Below, piece after piece: positions 28,801 to 37,000 of a DNA stretch of 64,000 bases. The notes beneath the pieces are model-generated. The model was not told the DNA's origin. It was given only the letters and a program-made list of their open reading frames with translations, and did no database searches. The first letter of the stretch is position 1. The number at the start of each line of letters is the position of its first letter. Source of the DNA: Saprospiraceae bacterium (GTDB lineage Bacteria; Bacteroidota; Bacteroidia; Chitinophagales; Saprospiraceae); contig JADJWN010000014.1 of NCBI GenBank assembly GCA_016716335.1, forward strand, positions 47,155 to 111,154, given 5' to 3'. The translations under genes and the position numbers were made by a program.

Positions 28801-30878
28801 ACTTCGAGTCCGGTTACAGTGTAAGAACTTCCCGACCCACTGTAAGTTTGTCCGTTGGGCGTACGTGTGATAGTCCAGCTGCCGGAGGAAGGCAAACCAT
28901 TAAGCACCACGCTGCCTGTGGGATTCTGACAGGTGGGTTGGGTTATCGTACCGATAGTTGGAGCCGATGGCGGGGTACAGGGACACACTTCATAAAATTC
29001 AACTTTGTCTATCCATACAGTACCCGTAGTGCTTGCCAGATTGAACATTACCCTTCCCAGATTGGTCGTTACCGGCTGAGTGAATACAAAATCAAAAGTT
29101 TGCGGTGTGGTGGTGAGATTAATCACAGTCACAAAATAATTCGTCCACGGATCAACCCCAAGATCAATAGATGGTGTAATAGTTCTATTGGAAGATGCTC
29201 GTGCCATAAATCTGAACCTGTAAGTCCTGCCAGCTATGAGTTCTCTGTTGGTTTGTGTAAGCTGTACATGCCATTCTGTCCCGAAGGATGTAGTGACATT
29301 TACTCTTGCAGAATTGACGCCTGATAATTGAGAGGTGTTATCCACTGCCAATGTGGCGGCAGCACCGTTCATAACATAAAAATCCCAATTATTAGTACTG
29401 TTGTTAAATTCATTGTTTACTACAACATTGGACTCACCGCCACAATCAGAGGGTGGTGCCGGATTGATGTAAAAAGACAATCCACTTGATTTTCCGGCAC
29501 CACTCCAGCTGTAAGCGTGGGTACCAGGATTGATATTATTGGTAAGGTATCTTGCATAAACCGACAAACTCGGGTGGTCAGTGGATGCATCTGCTCCGGT
29601 ACCATTCTGATAAGAAATGTATGACATTTCATTGGGGCCGGTAGTATTACTGGTACTGGCCCTTACCGTAAATGCATTGAAAAGTACAGAATTATTCAGT
29701 AATGCCAATTGAGACCCAATACTGCCACTGGTCACCGCATTGGTACCTGAATTGGATCCTGATGTATAAAAATTGACAGGATATGATGGGTCAAATCCGG
29801 TCACCCTTACTGCATAGGCTTTCCAGTTGGGGGTGTTGGTGTAAGTGGTGACTGTAGTGGTGTAGTTGGCAGGCTCACTGGCACCTGCTATTTTATAAAA
29901 TGCCACAACCTCCGTACGGTTATTGTTGGAGGCATCGTGTTCACTTCTGATTAAAGTAAAACCGGATGGAGTAGCAAAACTGCTTCCGGTAGCTGCAGGG
30001 CTACGCTGATGAGAAAACACAAGTAATATCAAGTTGCCCGCAACCACATTTGCAGGACGTTCGATACTCACATTGTTACCGGAGCCTGATGCAATTCTCT
30101 GGTCAATAGTATGAATTACCGGTCCTTGCCAGGTGTTTGTGACATAGGTGATTTTCAGAGCTGGTCTGTTGGAGCTTGAGCTTGATTCACGGGTTGCAAA
30201 TTCATGATTGGTGCTGTTGCTTTCGTTAACTTTTTTCAACATCAGTCCATGGTTGGGACTACTGCCATTCACCCAGGCCTGTACCATATTTCTTATATCC
30301 CATTCATACCTCTGAACGATGGGGCTTACCATGGTCGTACTGTATATTGTACTGTTAAAATCTCCTCCGGCAGTACTCCAGGGAGTGCCACTCATTCTGC
30401 TGTTCCATGTGGCTTGGGAGCTGTTTCCTATACAATCACCGTTACCTTCAGACCAGGCATTGGTCACCATTCTTGCTTCAATCAGTTCACTGTCTGTTGT
30501 TGGATTGACTTTTGTAGTCGTAAGGGTAGCAGACAATATAGTGGCAGTAGAGGGTATGCTGCTTAAATCAAATCTTATTAAGTAACGGCTTTGGGGGCCT
30601 ACCCATGCAGGCATACATACTCCGTAGTTTTTTGCAGGTTCCGCTCCGTAGAGTTCTACATCTGCTGTTGACTGAAGAGTTACAGTCGTCTGACTGAAAC
30701 TATTTATCTGGAGGGTTATCGCAATGACTGAAATTATGATAAATTTAAGAATAAAATTTTCTTTATGAAGTTTTTTATTGTTTGATATGGAAAGAATAAA
30801 TCCAAATAGACGTGTAAGACTATACCGGTTACACAGTAACTTCTTGAAAGAGTAATTTATCATTAGTTTCTCGTACAT
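22839..30878 (-). CDS. giant secreted adhesin, N-terminal part (DNRLRE, CBM-like, LamG, cadherin-like, SdrD_B)
   Basis: This 2,679-residue frame holds the export signal and N-terminal half of a roughly 6,270-residue protein. A hydrophobic stretch at residues 42-60 ends in SFSQ, typical of Bacteroidota signal peptides, although about 40 residues precede it, so the true start may be downstream. Domains in order: DNRLRE-like (about 64-255), a second sandwich, a CBM4/9-like domain with DKVEFYEV at its end (about 490-640), a LamG-like domain (AMTVEAWVQ), a BIG2 module, cadherin-like modules with ANDDYATG and VSDNDLC, a large Bacteroidota domain containing YDHWEDGYE, and SdrD_B modules (GNGILESGEG, NNLNGEFNSGE). 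It ends by frameshift inside a lectin-like module. Likely a cell-surface or matrix protein; specific ligands are unknown. Confidence 0.87.
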   Translation of the reverse strand: MYEKLMINYSFKKLLCNRYSLTRLFGFILSISNNKKLHKENFILKFIIISVIAITLQINSFSQTTVTLQSTADVELYGAEPAKNYGVCMPAWVGPQSRYLIRFDLSSIPSTATILSATLTTTKVNPTTDSELIEARMVTNAWSEGNGDCIGNSSQATWNSRMSGTPWSTAGGDFNSTIYSTTMVSPIVQRYEWDIRNMVQAWVNGSSPNHGLMLKKVNESNSTNHEFATRESSSSSNRPALKITYVTNTWQGPVIHTIDQRIASGSGNNVSIERPANVVAGNLILLVFSHQRSPAATGSSFATPSGFTLIRSEHDASNNNRTEVVAFYKIAGASEPANYTTTVTTYTNTPNWKAYAVRVTGFDPSYPVNFYTSGSNSGTNAVTSGSIGSQLALLNNSVLFNAFTVRASTSNTTGPNEMSYISYQNGTGADASTDHPSLSVYARYLTNNINPGTHAYSWSGAGKSSGLSFYINPAPPSDCGGESNVVVNNEFNNSTNNWDFYVMNGAAATLAVDNTSQLSGVNSARVNVTTSFGTEWHVQLTQTNRELIAGRTYRFRFMARASSNRTITPSIDLGVDPWTNYFVTVINLTTTPQTFDFVFTQPVTTNLGRVMFNLASTTGTVWIDKVEFYEVCPCTPPSAPTIGTITQPTCQNPTGSVVLNGLPSSGSWTITRTPNGQTYSGSGSSYTVTGLEVGNYTFTVTRNNTCTSPSSANVSIATTCCQGPVNSNIIAKYDFTQGSGNTVNDVSGFGSPLNLTIQNPSNVSWVPLCGLRINSGTRISSGSNATKIRTALQATNAMTVEAWVQANNTSQGGPARIVSMSSDAYTRNFTMGQEAGTWIQRTRHSGGDTQGLPERVTTSGSATTNLTHLVFTRDASGIERYYINGVQNSTWTLAGNFSNWTDFVLHLANEQTDDRPWLGTLYSVAIYDQALSQSQVTQNFTAGSRGICANCPSPNCANPPSAPSLGTITQPTCSVPTGSVILNGLPSSGSWTIVRTPGNVSYTGTGTSFTVTGLPPGATYTFAVINSSNCVSAQSSNVTINNAPTPALGGATSVCRSATAQVTPSTGGTWSSSNTSVATVTNAGVVTGVSGGTVTLTYVRTSDGCSNTMQFTVDPLQTVGDPAFNNGASSTRCQGNATVTYTVTAANNTGLTYSLDQTSLNGGVTINAATGAVSYPATWTGTSVITVSASGCGGPKTANHTVTTNPTVQVPVFSGGTFIQRCQGAGTNTYTATAQNSTGLSYSLDATSLAGGNTINSTTGMVTWASGWVGISQITATASGCNGPVSATISIDSRSIFANDDYATGLQGRPLVIKVSDNDLCNVNPSSVIIVSPPQTGNVQMGTGGNVTYLPAGNFAGNDQFVYQICSTTDPGQCAQATVYVTINETFLDPCAEATRNKTYYLPFEENSTLRNALLSCGNVNLHSNIVRSVVSIKIPYPGIKITYDHWEDGYESNILSPVQSTTQIWGDGILTNGVAPGYPNDILPPGAYIILDNQFQYNPRVISTIAFDGRDKIFTTGDVAISKVTGDAGFGGGSVIFDVQNLKTNVYDVTRYGEYFVIPFGENISLGGTVAFRYTGTSIKAAQNGTIVNLDYNGDGIIDVTQTLNEGQFMYYAGTASIPGVFPNDVNTANDIKAGAVITANKPVGVDMIFGDGFNYGTRNLALLPSIFNANVYFSPVYTTTPTNANVQLNSPVYVFFNNVLDNPLTIQWSSKTSSGTVSVPANGTNFLEIPYTASPTGYRFASQGGEPFGAVAIIDADADGSRYDWTFNLIPEERLTTFSSIAWAPGSRDGTGNYNPIWVTPTANTTLYVKFDGNLTGSSSTMSPCGIPYDIAVPLQYLDSYRLYDLNDNDQSGTAIYTCDGVKFTAVWGQDSHSNGVASPPGSPAMDVGYVLEPKCLDALIFANDDSRFTLPNTPVTIQVWDNDFAFLCNLNPQSVSLAGLMQPMNGTTTLNPNGNVTYTPNPGFEGVDQFEYSICSIQYPDLCDIALVTIRVTDCPASETTNALLGTVFIEQIPDDGIFNGESGIGNIKVDLYLDANCNGILESGEGLVQSTISGPDGKYVFNVINGFNAMDNFEPSPSFSNNSGGINWSTSWIEQNDDSNLNTGFVRIMRDNSTGGLGNAIRLSGNASATLRGISRSLTFNNATAATLRFKYRREGLNNQGEELQVLINGTQVLAIDDGDYVGTDINYIQVVHNLSSFNANGSNVILFRLNSTANVDDFYWIDDVELIYYKHPICFITRIDPSYSGGNFIASSLQQRTATFSGLNTCVKNLHLGVLAQLIATDDLATTAVNTAVNIPVLQNDVIGRINVSSLTTSGVSNNPANGTVVINTDGTITYTPNPGFSGTDDFEYRVCSQDDPNVCDIALVTVTVNCINIPKKNAITGKVYFDNNLNGEFNSGETVLENVTAELYRDFNGNGVIDAGDVLLDTKITNAAGDYQFVIDPPVTNHTYRDNFNTNGSGNGSNGTTNWTSPWTEINETNGFGVANIWVTNNTLRLQGENLFYLDQFNANTTANQSNGTVDWSGQSWVEIGESNGFATNQISITSANGLRISGSAGTTVLGARRMVPLSVAGAATLSFTARASGLDDGFDFVDVQVASSDAGPWTTLTRIIGPAADVTNNFTLNIPNDLLSSTTTIRFVSSGFSQMATNDIVFFDNVRITISRPCYSRVQQEQPI

Positions 30879-31540
30879 CTTCTTGATTTAGGGCATCATA
30901 AATTCATTTCTTACTTAACTGTTAGGTTTTTTGGAGTCGGAGATATAAAACCTGGGCATAATGTGCAACTTACTAAAAGTGCTATTGAATAAATAGCGGA
31001 TTATCTGCCGTTTGTCAATGTTGAAATTGCCTGATGCATTTTTTATTATGATAGACATGGATTCACATTTTATTCTCATACCTTATGACACAATGTCCCT
31101 GATGTTCCACCATAGTCATAGACATATTTATTATTTTAATTTTTCACTATATTAATTATTAATTATTTACATATTTACACTTTCTTAATATTGTTATTAA
31201 TCCTTCAAAATTATAGATAGTCAGGAGGACGTTCCATCATTAATTTTTTTAAAAAATCTTTTCAACGGCAAACACATTACAATTTTTAATAATATGTTTA
31301 ATATCAAAAACTTTGCCAGATTCAAGTTTGAAGTTTAGAGATTTGTATAGTCAGGAGGATTTATTGGAAGTAAGTCAGATGAAAAACTTTTTATTTTCAA
31401 CAACACATCATGTTGTTATGTAGAACAAATCCGTACTTCTAGAGGAATATTGTTTATCCCTAAAAACACCAAGCAGCTAAAAATAATTTTTGTTAGCTAA
31501 TTTTTCTAAAGTTCAGAAAATAATCAATTCTTTAGCTAAG
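30879..31540. other. AT-rich intergenic region upstream of giant adhesin
   Basis: This 660-bp gap between the peptidase gene (downstream end) and the adhesin start is very AT-rich. It should hold the adhesin promoter, but no convincing element was identified. It contains two copies of ATAGTCAGGAGGA and several TTAGCTAA-type short palindromes between 31475 and 31545, the latter perhaps forming a weak hairpin after the peptidase gene. No supported gene or RNA was seen. Confidence 0.45.
31217..31359 (+). repeat. pair of 13-bp direct repeats ATAGTCAGGAGGA
   Basis: ATAGTCAGGAGGA occurs at 31217-31229 and again at 31347-31359, 130 bases apart, in otherwise low-complexity DNA. The core resembles a Shine-Dalgarno sequence, but no convincing ORF follows either copy (only a 13-codon frame after the second). 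Confidence 0.6.
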
Positions 31541-31990
31541 CTAGGGTCTGATTACTTTATTCTTCTGCATAGGGTTAGGCTTATCCTGCGTTTTATGCTG
31601 TTTGAACAACTGAAACCGGGTAGGTATTTCTTTTACCGGCCAGTGATTATTGGACTCATCTATATCTGCCGTCTCTCTGTATGGGTCTATTACAATAGAG
31701 ATCACCTGTTTGTCCTTTACAAAAACCTTCCTGAATTTCTCTTCATTTTTTCGCCATATTTCTACCGGGATTCTCTCGATCTCCCGGCTGCCATCTTCAT
31801 AGGTCCATTCTATGATTACAGGCATTACCAGCCCTCCTTTGTTGGAAAAAAACAATTCATAATAGTTTTTGTCTCCGTATTTTTCCATCTTCTCTGCCGG
31901 GGTGAACAGGCTGTCATATCTCATCATTAGGGTTATGTCCACAGAGTCTTCAGTCTCCCAGGGTCTGTAATGTGTGTAAAAATCCACCAA
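31541..31990 (-). CDS. C-terminal fragment of the M1 metallopeptidase
   Basis: This frame continues the peptidase at 32005-33876 after a one-base frameshift. Reading the frame upstream of its first Met gives KTDTLRNVRKEPYAF, which joins directly to the peptidase. It encodes the beta-rich C-terminal region (DITLMMRYD, MPVIIEWTYEDGS, VISIVIDPY, DESNNHWP) commonly found after the catalytic domain in these enzymes. On its own it has no start signal and is not an independent gene. Confidence 0.8.
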   Translation of the reverse strand: MVDFYTHYRPWETEDSVDITLMMRYDSLFTPAEKMEKYGDKNYYELFFSNKGGLVMPVIIEWTYEDGSREIERIPVEIWRKNEEKFRKVFVKDKQVISIVIDPYRETADIDESNNHWPVKEIPTRFQLFKQHKTQDKPNPMQKNKVIRP

Positions 31991-32004
31991 TGAACTGTCT
32001 CTTT

Positions 32005-33876
32005 CTACCGGAAATTGAGCGATGGCCTCACGGTTTCGCTTTTTGGTGATGAATGCATAGGGTTCTTTCCGTACATTGCGCAGTGTGTCTGTTTTCTTTT
32101 CGGATCATGGTCAAGGTCAGCTTTGTACCATTTGATGCTGTCTAAGGATATATCCACCGCATCAATACCATAAAACCAGCCCCTCCAGAACCAGTCCAGA
32201 TCCACACCGCTTGCATCTTCCATGGTTCGGAAAAAATCTTCAGGTGTAGGATGTTTGAATGCCCATCTCCTGCAGTATTCCTTAAAGGCGTAATCAACCA
32301 GCTGGCGACCCATGATGGTTTCTCTGAGGATATTCAGGGCAGTGGCCGGCTTGCTGTATGCATTATTGCCATAGTCCACGATATTTTCACTGTTGGTCAT
32401 GATGGGTTCGAGCTGGTCTTTGGGTCTGGACATATATTCAGTAATCATATGTGCAGGTCCCTGTCCCGAAGGAAAATTCGGATCCCATTCCTGCTCTGTG
32501 ATAAATTGCATGAAGGTATTGATACCCTCGTCAAACCAGGCCCACTGCCGCTCATCACTGTTGATAATCATGGGGAAATAATTGTGGCCCACTTCATGAA
32601 TGATGACCAGAATGGCGGCATTTCTTGCCCTTTCAGTATAGGTACCGTCGGGTTCTGCCCTGCCGGGATTGAAGCAGATCATAGGGTACTCCATACCGTT
32701 GGCAGCTTCGACAGATATGGCTACCGGATAGGGGTACGGAATGCTGTATTTAGAATAGGTGCGAAGGGTATGATCTACCACCTTGGTGGAATAACGTCTG
32801 TATATCGGGTAGGCTTCCTTGCCATACAGGCTCATGCACATCACCTTCTGACCCAGCTCATTGTAATGCGGCATGGCATCCCACACAAATTTTTTACTGG
32901 CTGTCCAGGCAAAATCCCGGACATTTTTGGCCTGATATTTCCAGGTTTTGGTTTTTGCAGAGACCGGAGTTTTTTCGTTGAGCAATGCTTCTTCCAGGGT
33001 AACTATTTCAAGCGGTTCTTTGGCTTGCTGTGATTGCATCCACCGGCTGTATTGTGCAGGAGTGAGCATTTCTTTATAATTGCTGCATTGTCCGGTGGCC
33101 GCCACTATATGGTCTGAAGGTAAGGTAATCTCTACCTCATAATCTCCGAATGTCAGGGCAAACTCTCCCGTGCCGAGAAACTGTTTATTTTGCCATCCCT
33201 GAAAATCACTGTACACACACATCCTGGGAAACCATTGGACAATAGTATATAGATAGTTGCCATGGTCGCTGAAGTATTCATAGCCACCACGTCCCCAGCT
33301 CGGAGTATTCATCCGGTCAATCAGATAATAAGACCAGTCTATGGAGAAGCTGATTTTTTTTCCGGGCTTAAGAGGCTGTGGCAGATTAATCCGCATCATG
33401 GTGTTGTTTATGACATATTTGAGGGGTTGCCCTTTTTCACCACTCACTTTCCTGATTTGTACACCATATTTATCTAGGTATCGGGTGGCTTCCAGCCTCC
33501 GGAGTCTTGCTTCATCCATCACTTCCGACATGGATGATGGATTCATATGTTGTTTGACAGAGTGGGTGTTGTGTTCATTTTCGTCCAACTGAAGCCAGAG
33601 ATACTGCAATTCAGAAGGAGAGTTGTTGTAATAAGTAATGATTTCTGAACCATCCAGCCTTTGTGCTTTGGTATCCAGCGAGCATTTGATCTTATAATCT
33701 GCTCTTTGCTGCCAGTATTTAGGACCCGGAGCTCCGTCAGCACCCCGGTATTCGTTGGGAGATCTTAGGATGTAATCAAGTTGTTCAAATTTTTTACCAT
33801 GATTGGATCTTTCCTGTGCATCAGCTGTACAGACACTGCAAAAGGTAATTAAAAGTGAAAGGAGTATAAAACGCAT
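32005..33876 (-). CDS. secreted M1-family zinc metallopeptidase (frameshifted near C-terminus)
   Basis: The 623-residue frame begins with a signal peptide (MRFILLSLLITFCSVCTADA). It contains the M1 aminopeptidase zinc site HEVGH at 427-431 with the third ligand Glu450 in FDEG, the canonical 18-residue spacing, and a GMEYP motif at 394-398 in place of the classic GAMEN exopeptidase motif. M1 enzymes release N-terminal amino acids; this one is probably periplasmic or outer-surface. Near 32097 a four-base A run (minus strand) lacks one base, truncating the frame at AMYGKNP; adding one A joins it to the fragment at 31541-31990, giving 778 residues. It lies upstream of the giant adhesin on the same strand, but 660 bases away. 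Confidence 0.92.
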   Translation of the reverse strand: MRFILLSLLITFCSVCTADAQERSNHGKKFEQLDYILRSPNEYRGADGAPGPKYWQQRADYKIKCSLDTKAQRLDGSEIITYYNNSPSELQYLWLQLDENEHNTHSVKQHMNPSSMSEVMDEARLRRLEATRYLDKYGVQIRKVSGEKGQPLKYVINNTMMRINLPQPLKPGKKISFSIDWSYYLIDRMNTPSWGRGGYEYFSDHGNYLYTIVQWFPRMCVYSDFQGWQNKQFLGTGEFALTFGDYEVEITLPSDHIVAATGQCSNYKEMLTPAQYSRWMQSQQAKEPLEIVTLEEALLNEKTPVSAKTKTWKYQAKNVRDFAWTASKKFVWDAMPHYNELGQKVMCMSLYGKEAYPIYRRYSTKVVDHTLRTYSKYSIPYPYPVAISVEAANGMEYPMICFNPGRAEPDGTYTERARNAAILVIIHEVGHNYFPMIINSDERQWAWFDEGINTFMQFITEQEWDPNFPSGQGPAHMITEYMSRPKDQLEPIMTNSENIVDYGNNAYSKPATALNILRETIMGRQLVDYAFKEYCRRWAFKHPTPEDFFRTMEDASGVDLDWFWRGWFYGIDAVDISLDSIKWYKADLDHDPKRKQTHCAMYGKNPMHSSPKSETVRPSLNFR

Positions 33877-34041
33877 AAAATAACGGGTGAATTAAATCAG
33901 CGGTAAATTTAAAGTTTTAGGTGTAACAATAAGGAATTTACCGACCAACAACCTCAAATTCTGGATTTAGATAAATCACAGGTATAAAATTTTTTGCATC
34001 AAATTGTACTTTTACACTTTGCCAATCAAAACAGTGAAATT

Positions 34042-35703
34042 ATGGAAGCGAGACCCTGGCTTAGAAATTACCCACCCGGTGTACCTGCCAATATTGATAC
34101 AGGTCAGTATGAAAATCTGGTTCAGTTTTTTGACGAAAGTTTTACTAAGTATAAAAATCTTCCTGCCTTTGAGTGTATGGGGACGAGAATATCCTATGGA
34201 CAGGTAGATAAATATTCACGCAATTTTGCTGCCTACCTTCATTCCAGAGGACTTAATCCGGGAGATAAAATTGCCCTGATGATGCCCAATCTCCTGCAAT
34301 ACCCCGTGGCAATATTCGGAGCTCTCAGGGCTGGTCTGATTGTAGTCAATACCAATCCGCTCTACACCCCGAGAGAAATGCTTTTTCAGTTTCAGGACAG
34401 TGAAGTCAGGGCAGTCGTAATACTGGAGAATTTTGCGTCGAATCTTGAGAAAATCATACATCAGACTAAAATTCAGACAGTTATACTCACCAGTGTGGGT
34501 GAAATGCATGGTCCGGTGAAGGCAGGGTTGATCAACTTTGCAGTCAGACACATCAAAAGAATGGTACCCAAATATAACCTGGCAAATACAGTAACTTTCA
34601 GACATGCCCTGAAGGAAGGGGCACGGTTTGAGATCAAATCCTTCCATAATTGTCCGGAAGATGTCATTATACACCAATATACGGGAGGTACCACAGGCAT
34701 ATCCAAAGGAGCCATGCTCACCAATCAGAGCGTGATTGCCAATATGCTGCAGATCAAAGCCTGGATGCAGCAGCATCTGGTGGAAGGCAAAGAAGTGACT
34801 TTATCACCATTGCCGATGTACCACATTTTTGCTTTTACGGTGAATTGTCTTGCCATGTTGCTTGTGGGAGCACATACCGTATTAGTGACGAATGCCAGGG
34901 ATATTCCTTCAGTAATCAAGGAATTTAAGAGAAATAAAATCACACTGATGACGGGTATTAATACCTTATTCAATGCTTTGGTCAATCGGGAGGAATTTAA
35001 AACTTGCGATTTTTCAGGATTAAAGATTACAGTGGGTGGAGGCATGGCGATACAGAAAGCAGTGGCTGACAGGTGGAAAGAAATCACCGGATGTGTACTT
35101 ACAGAAGGATATGGTATGACCGAATCTTCCCCTTTACTGACCGTAAATCCTTTGGACGGATCCGGCAAACAGGGCAGTATCGGTATGCCGGTATCCTCTA
35201 CAGATATGATGATAGTCAATGACGAAGGAATTCCCGTTGCTGTGGGTGAGCCCGGCGAGATCATAGCCAAAGGGCCACAGATTATGAAAGGATACTACAA
35301 TCAACCCGGCGAGACGGCAAGGACGGTGGTGGATGGGTGGCTGCATACCGGAGATATCGGCAGAATGGATGAGGATGGATACTTTTATATTGTGGACAGA
35401 AAGAAGGATATGATACTGGTAAGTGGCTTCAACGTATTTCCCAATGAGATTGAAGATGTAGTGATGCTGCATCCGGATGTGCTCGAGGTGGCAGCGGTAG
35501 GGATACCCGATGAAAAGTCCGGCGAAGTAGTGAAAATATTTGTCGTACCCAAAAAAGGATCTCTGTCAAAATCAGATCTCCTGAGACATTGCAAAGAAAA
35601 TCTCACAGGATACAAAGTGCCGAAGGAAATAGAATTCCGGAATGAGCTGCCCAAAACCAATGTGGGCAAAATCCTGCGTCGTGCATTAAGAGAGGGAGCA
35701 TGA
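34042..35703 (+). CDS. fadD: long-chain acyl-CoA synthetase (AMP-forming)
   Basis: From the ATG at 34042 the protein has 553 residues and belongs to the ANL superfamily. It shows the P-loop YTGGTTGISKG at 213-223, the A5 motif EGYGMTESSP, the A7/A8 region WLHTGDIG with DRKKDMILVSGFNVFP, and the C-terminal catalytic lysine in TNVGKILRR. The N-terminus (WLRNYPPGVP) and overall layout match FadD-type long-chain fatty acid CoA ligases, which adenylate a fatty acid and transfer it to CoA for beta-oxidation or lipid synthesis. An in-frame TTG at 33994 is less likely as start. Its stop overlaps the start of the methyltransferase gene (ATGA). Confidence 0.93.
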   Translation: MEARPWLRNYPPGVPANIDTGQYENLVQFFDESFTKYKNLPAFECMGTRISYGQVDKYSRNFAAYLHSRGLNPGDKIALMMPNLLQYPVAIFGALRAGLIVVNTNPLYTPREMLFQFQDSEVRAVVILENFASNLEKIIHQTKIQTVILTSVGEMHGPVKAGLINFAVRHIKRMVPKYNLANTVTFRHALKEGARFEIKSFHNCPEDVIIHQYTGGTTGISKGAMLTNQSVIANMLQIKAWMQQHLVEGKEVTLSPLPMYHIFAFTVNCLAMLLVGAHTVLVTNARDIPSVIKEFKRNKITLMTGINTLFNALVNREEFKTCDFSGLKITVGGGMAIQKAVADRWKEITGCVLTEGYGMTESSPLLTVNPLDGSGKQGSIGMPVSSTDMMIVNDEGIPVAVGEPGEIIAKGPQIMKGYYNQPGETARTVVDGWLHTGDIGRMDEDGYFYIVDRKKDMILVSGFNVFPNEIEDVVMLHPDVLEVAAVGIPDEKSGEVVKIFVVPKKGSLSKSDLLRHCKENLTGYKVPKEIEFRNELPKTNVGKILRRALREGA

Positions 35704-36410
35704 AACCGCCAGTCTTATATATGATACCCAGCCCGCTGTGGGAAGGCGAAGTACATACAATACCACAAATGACAATAGCTGCTGCCCACAGTCTCAGGTA
35801 TTTTATTGTGGAAAAAGCCAGGACCGCCCGAAGATATCTCAAGGACATCTCCCATCCATTGGCTATGCAGGACCTGGAAATATATGAAATGGACAGAACA
35901 GGGACTGAAACGGAGGTTTTCCGGTCCTGGGTAAAGGCGGGACATTCTGTTGGGGTTATTTCGGAGGCAGGTTGCCCCGGCGTGGCCGATCCGGGGACAC
36001 AGATTGTAAGAAAGGCCCATGAAATGAAAATCAAAGTGGTACCATGCCCCGGACCTAACTCTATCATTCAGGCTTTGATGGCAAGTGGATTTTCAGGCCA
36101 GCAGTTTACTTTTCACGGATATCTCCCCAATAAGAAAGAGGAGCTGACCAGAAAGCTGAAATGGCTGGAACAGCTGGTACAGAAAAACCAAGGTACGCAG
36201 ATATTTATAGAAACTCCGTACAGAAATCAATTTATGTTCAGTGAATTGCTAAGATGTCTTAACCACCAAACTTTTTTGTGTGTGGCGTCACAGATCAATG
36301 GTCCGCATGAATTGATTAATACTTTGCGAATACAGGAATGGCACAAAAAAGACACCCAATGGTTAAAAAAAAATCCTGCCATTTTTATGATTGGGAAAAT
36401 GCTGACATGA
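35700..36410 (+). CDS. RsmI-like SAM-dependent methyltransferase (tetrapyrrole methylase fold)
   Basis: The 236-residue protein has the tetrapyrrole methylase fold of the RsmI family: an N-terminal LYMIPSPLWEG segment, IVEKARTARRYLK, the hallmark SEAGCPGVADPG loop and VVPCPGPNSII, then FHGYLPNKKEE and FIETPYRN. RsmI 2'-O-methylates C1402 of 16S rRNA. However, the N-terminus differs from canonical RsmI (which normally has P-T-P-I-G-N-L), and Bacteroidota often carry a second, divergent paralogue. I therefore leave the gene symbol empty and treat rRNA methylation as the family expectation rather than a firm function. Overlap with the acyl-CoA synthetase stop (ATGA) suggests one transcript. Confidence 0.85.
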   Translation: MKPPVLYMIPSPLWEGEVHTIPQMTIAAAHSLRYFIVEKARTARRYLKDISHPLAMQDLEIYEMDRTGTETEVFRSWVKAGHSVGVISEAGCPGVADPGTQIVRKAHEMKIKVVPCPGPNSIIQALMASGFSGQQFTFHGYLPNKKEELTRKLKWLEQLVQKNQGTQIFIETPYRNQFMFSELLRCLNHQTFLCVASQINGPHELINTLRIQEWHKKDTQWLKKNPAIFMIGKMLT

Positions 36411-36967
36411 TTTTATATATTAAATTATCAATAAGTATAATTGTCAGTAAATGTGTTTTTAAGTACCAGTTACAATCCAGAAATTATATTTTTTTTTAAT
36501 GTATATCGCTGTGTTTCAATATGATATGCAATTGTAAAAAATCAGACAAAACAACATTTTTTAAAAGTTAGAATCAAATATTCGCATTACTTTTGGGATG
36601 TTGTTAGAAGAAGCAATAATCAGAAACTAATCCAAAGGATCAAAAAATGTTCTGAATTCATGTGCTTTCTTCACAAACTAAAACCTGAGATGAGAATAAA
36701 TGGGATACAGTGACTGGCCTCTGGTATCGTTTGGAAGATTGCTACAACAATACTCAGAACTTAAATTTCCTTCGCTTTAGTTTTTTTCAAAAAACCAATA
36801 ACAGAATAATCTAAAGACAAAAAGTCTTTTAAAAATAAACCTGCCTCCTTGTGGGGTCAGGTGGTTGAATGAGAATGTTTTTTGTAATGCCGGATTATCA
36901 GATTCCGACCCTGGTTTTTCGGTTTAATGCACCTAAATCTTTGAGAATGAATAGTATTTACATTCTT
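36411..36967. other. AT-rich intergenic region before second giant adhesin
   Basis: About 550 bases after the methyltransferase gene contain long A/T tracts and no supported gene. Frames here are open on the plus strand from 36869, but the predicted sequence before the signal peptide of the next gene has no features. No terminator hairpin was recognised immediately after the methyltransferase gene. Confidence 0.5.
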
Positions 36968-37000
36968 AAGAACGTTGCGCATAATATGCGCAATGTTCTT
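36968..37000 (+). promoter_or_regulatory. near-perfect 15-bp hairpin plus T-tract at the start of the giant adhesin gene
   Basis: The sequence AAGAACGTTGCGCAT, a short AAT loop, then ATGCGCAATGTTCTT forms a 15-bp stem with a single G-U pair, followed by TTTTT (36999-37003). That is the form of an intrinsic terminator or attenuator. It encloses the ATG at 36986 that I favour as the start of the adhesin gene, so it could sequester the start codon. Function is inference. Confidence 0.6.

Noticed and set aside
31490..31930. 146-residue plus-strand frame
   Set aside because: It is antisense to the C-terminal part of the M1 peptidase, which has the better-supported coding sense.
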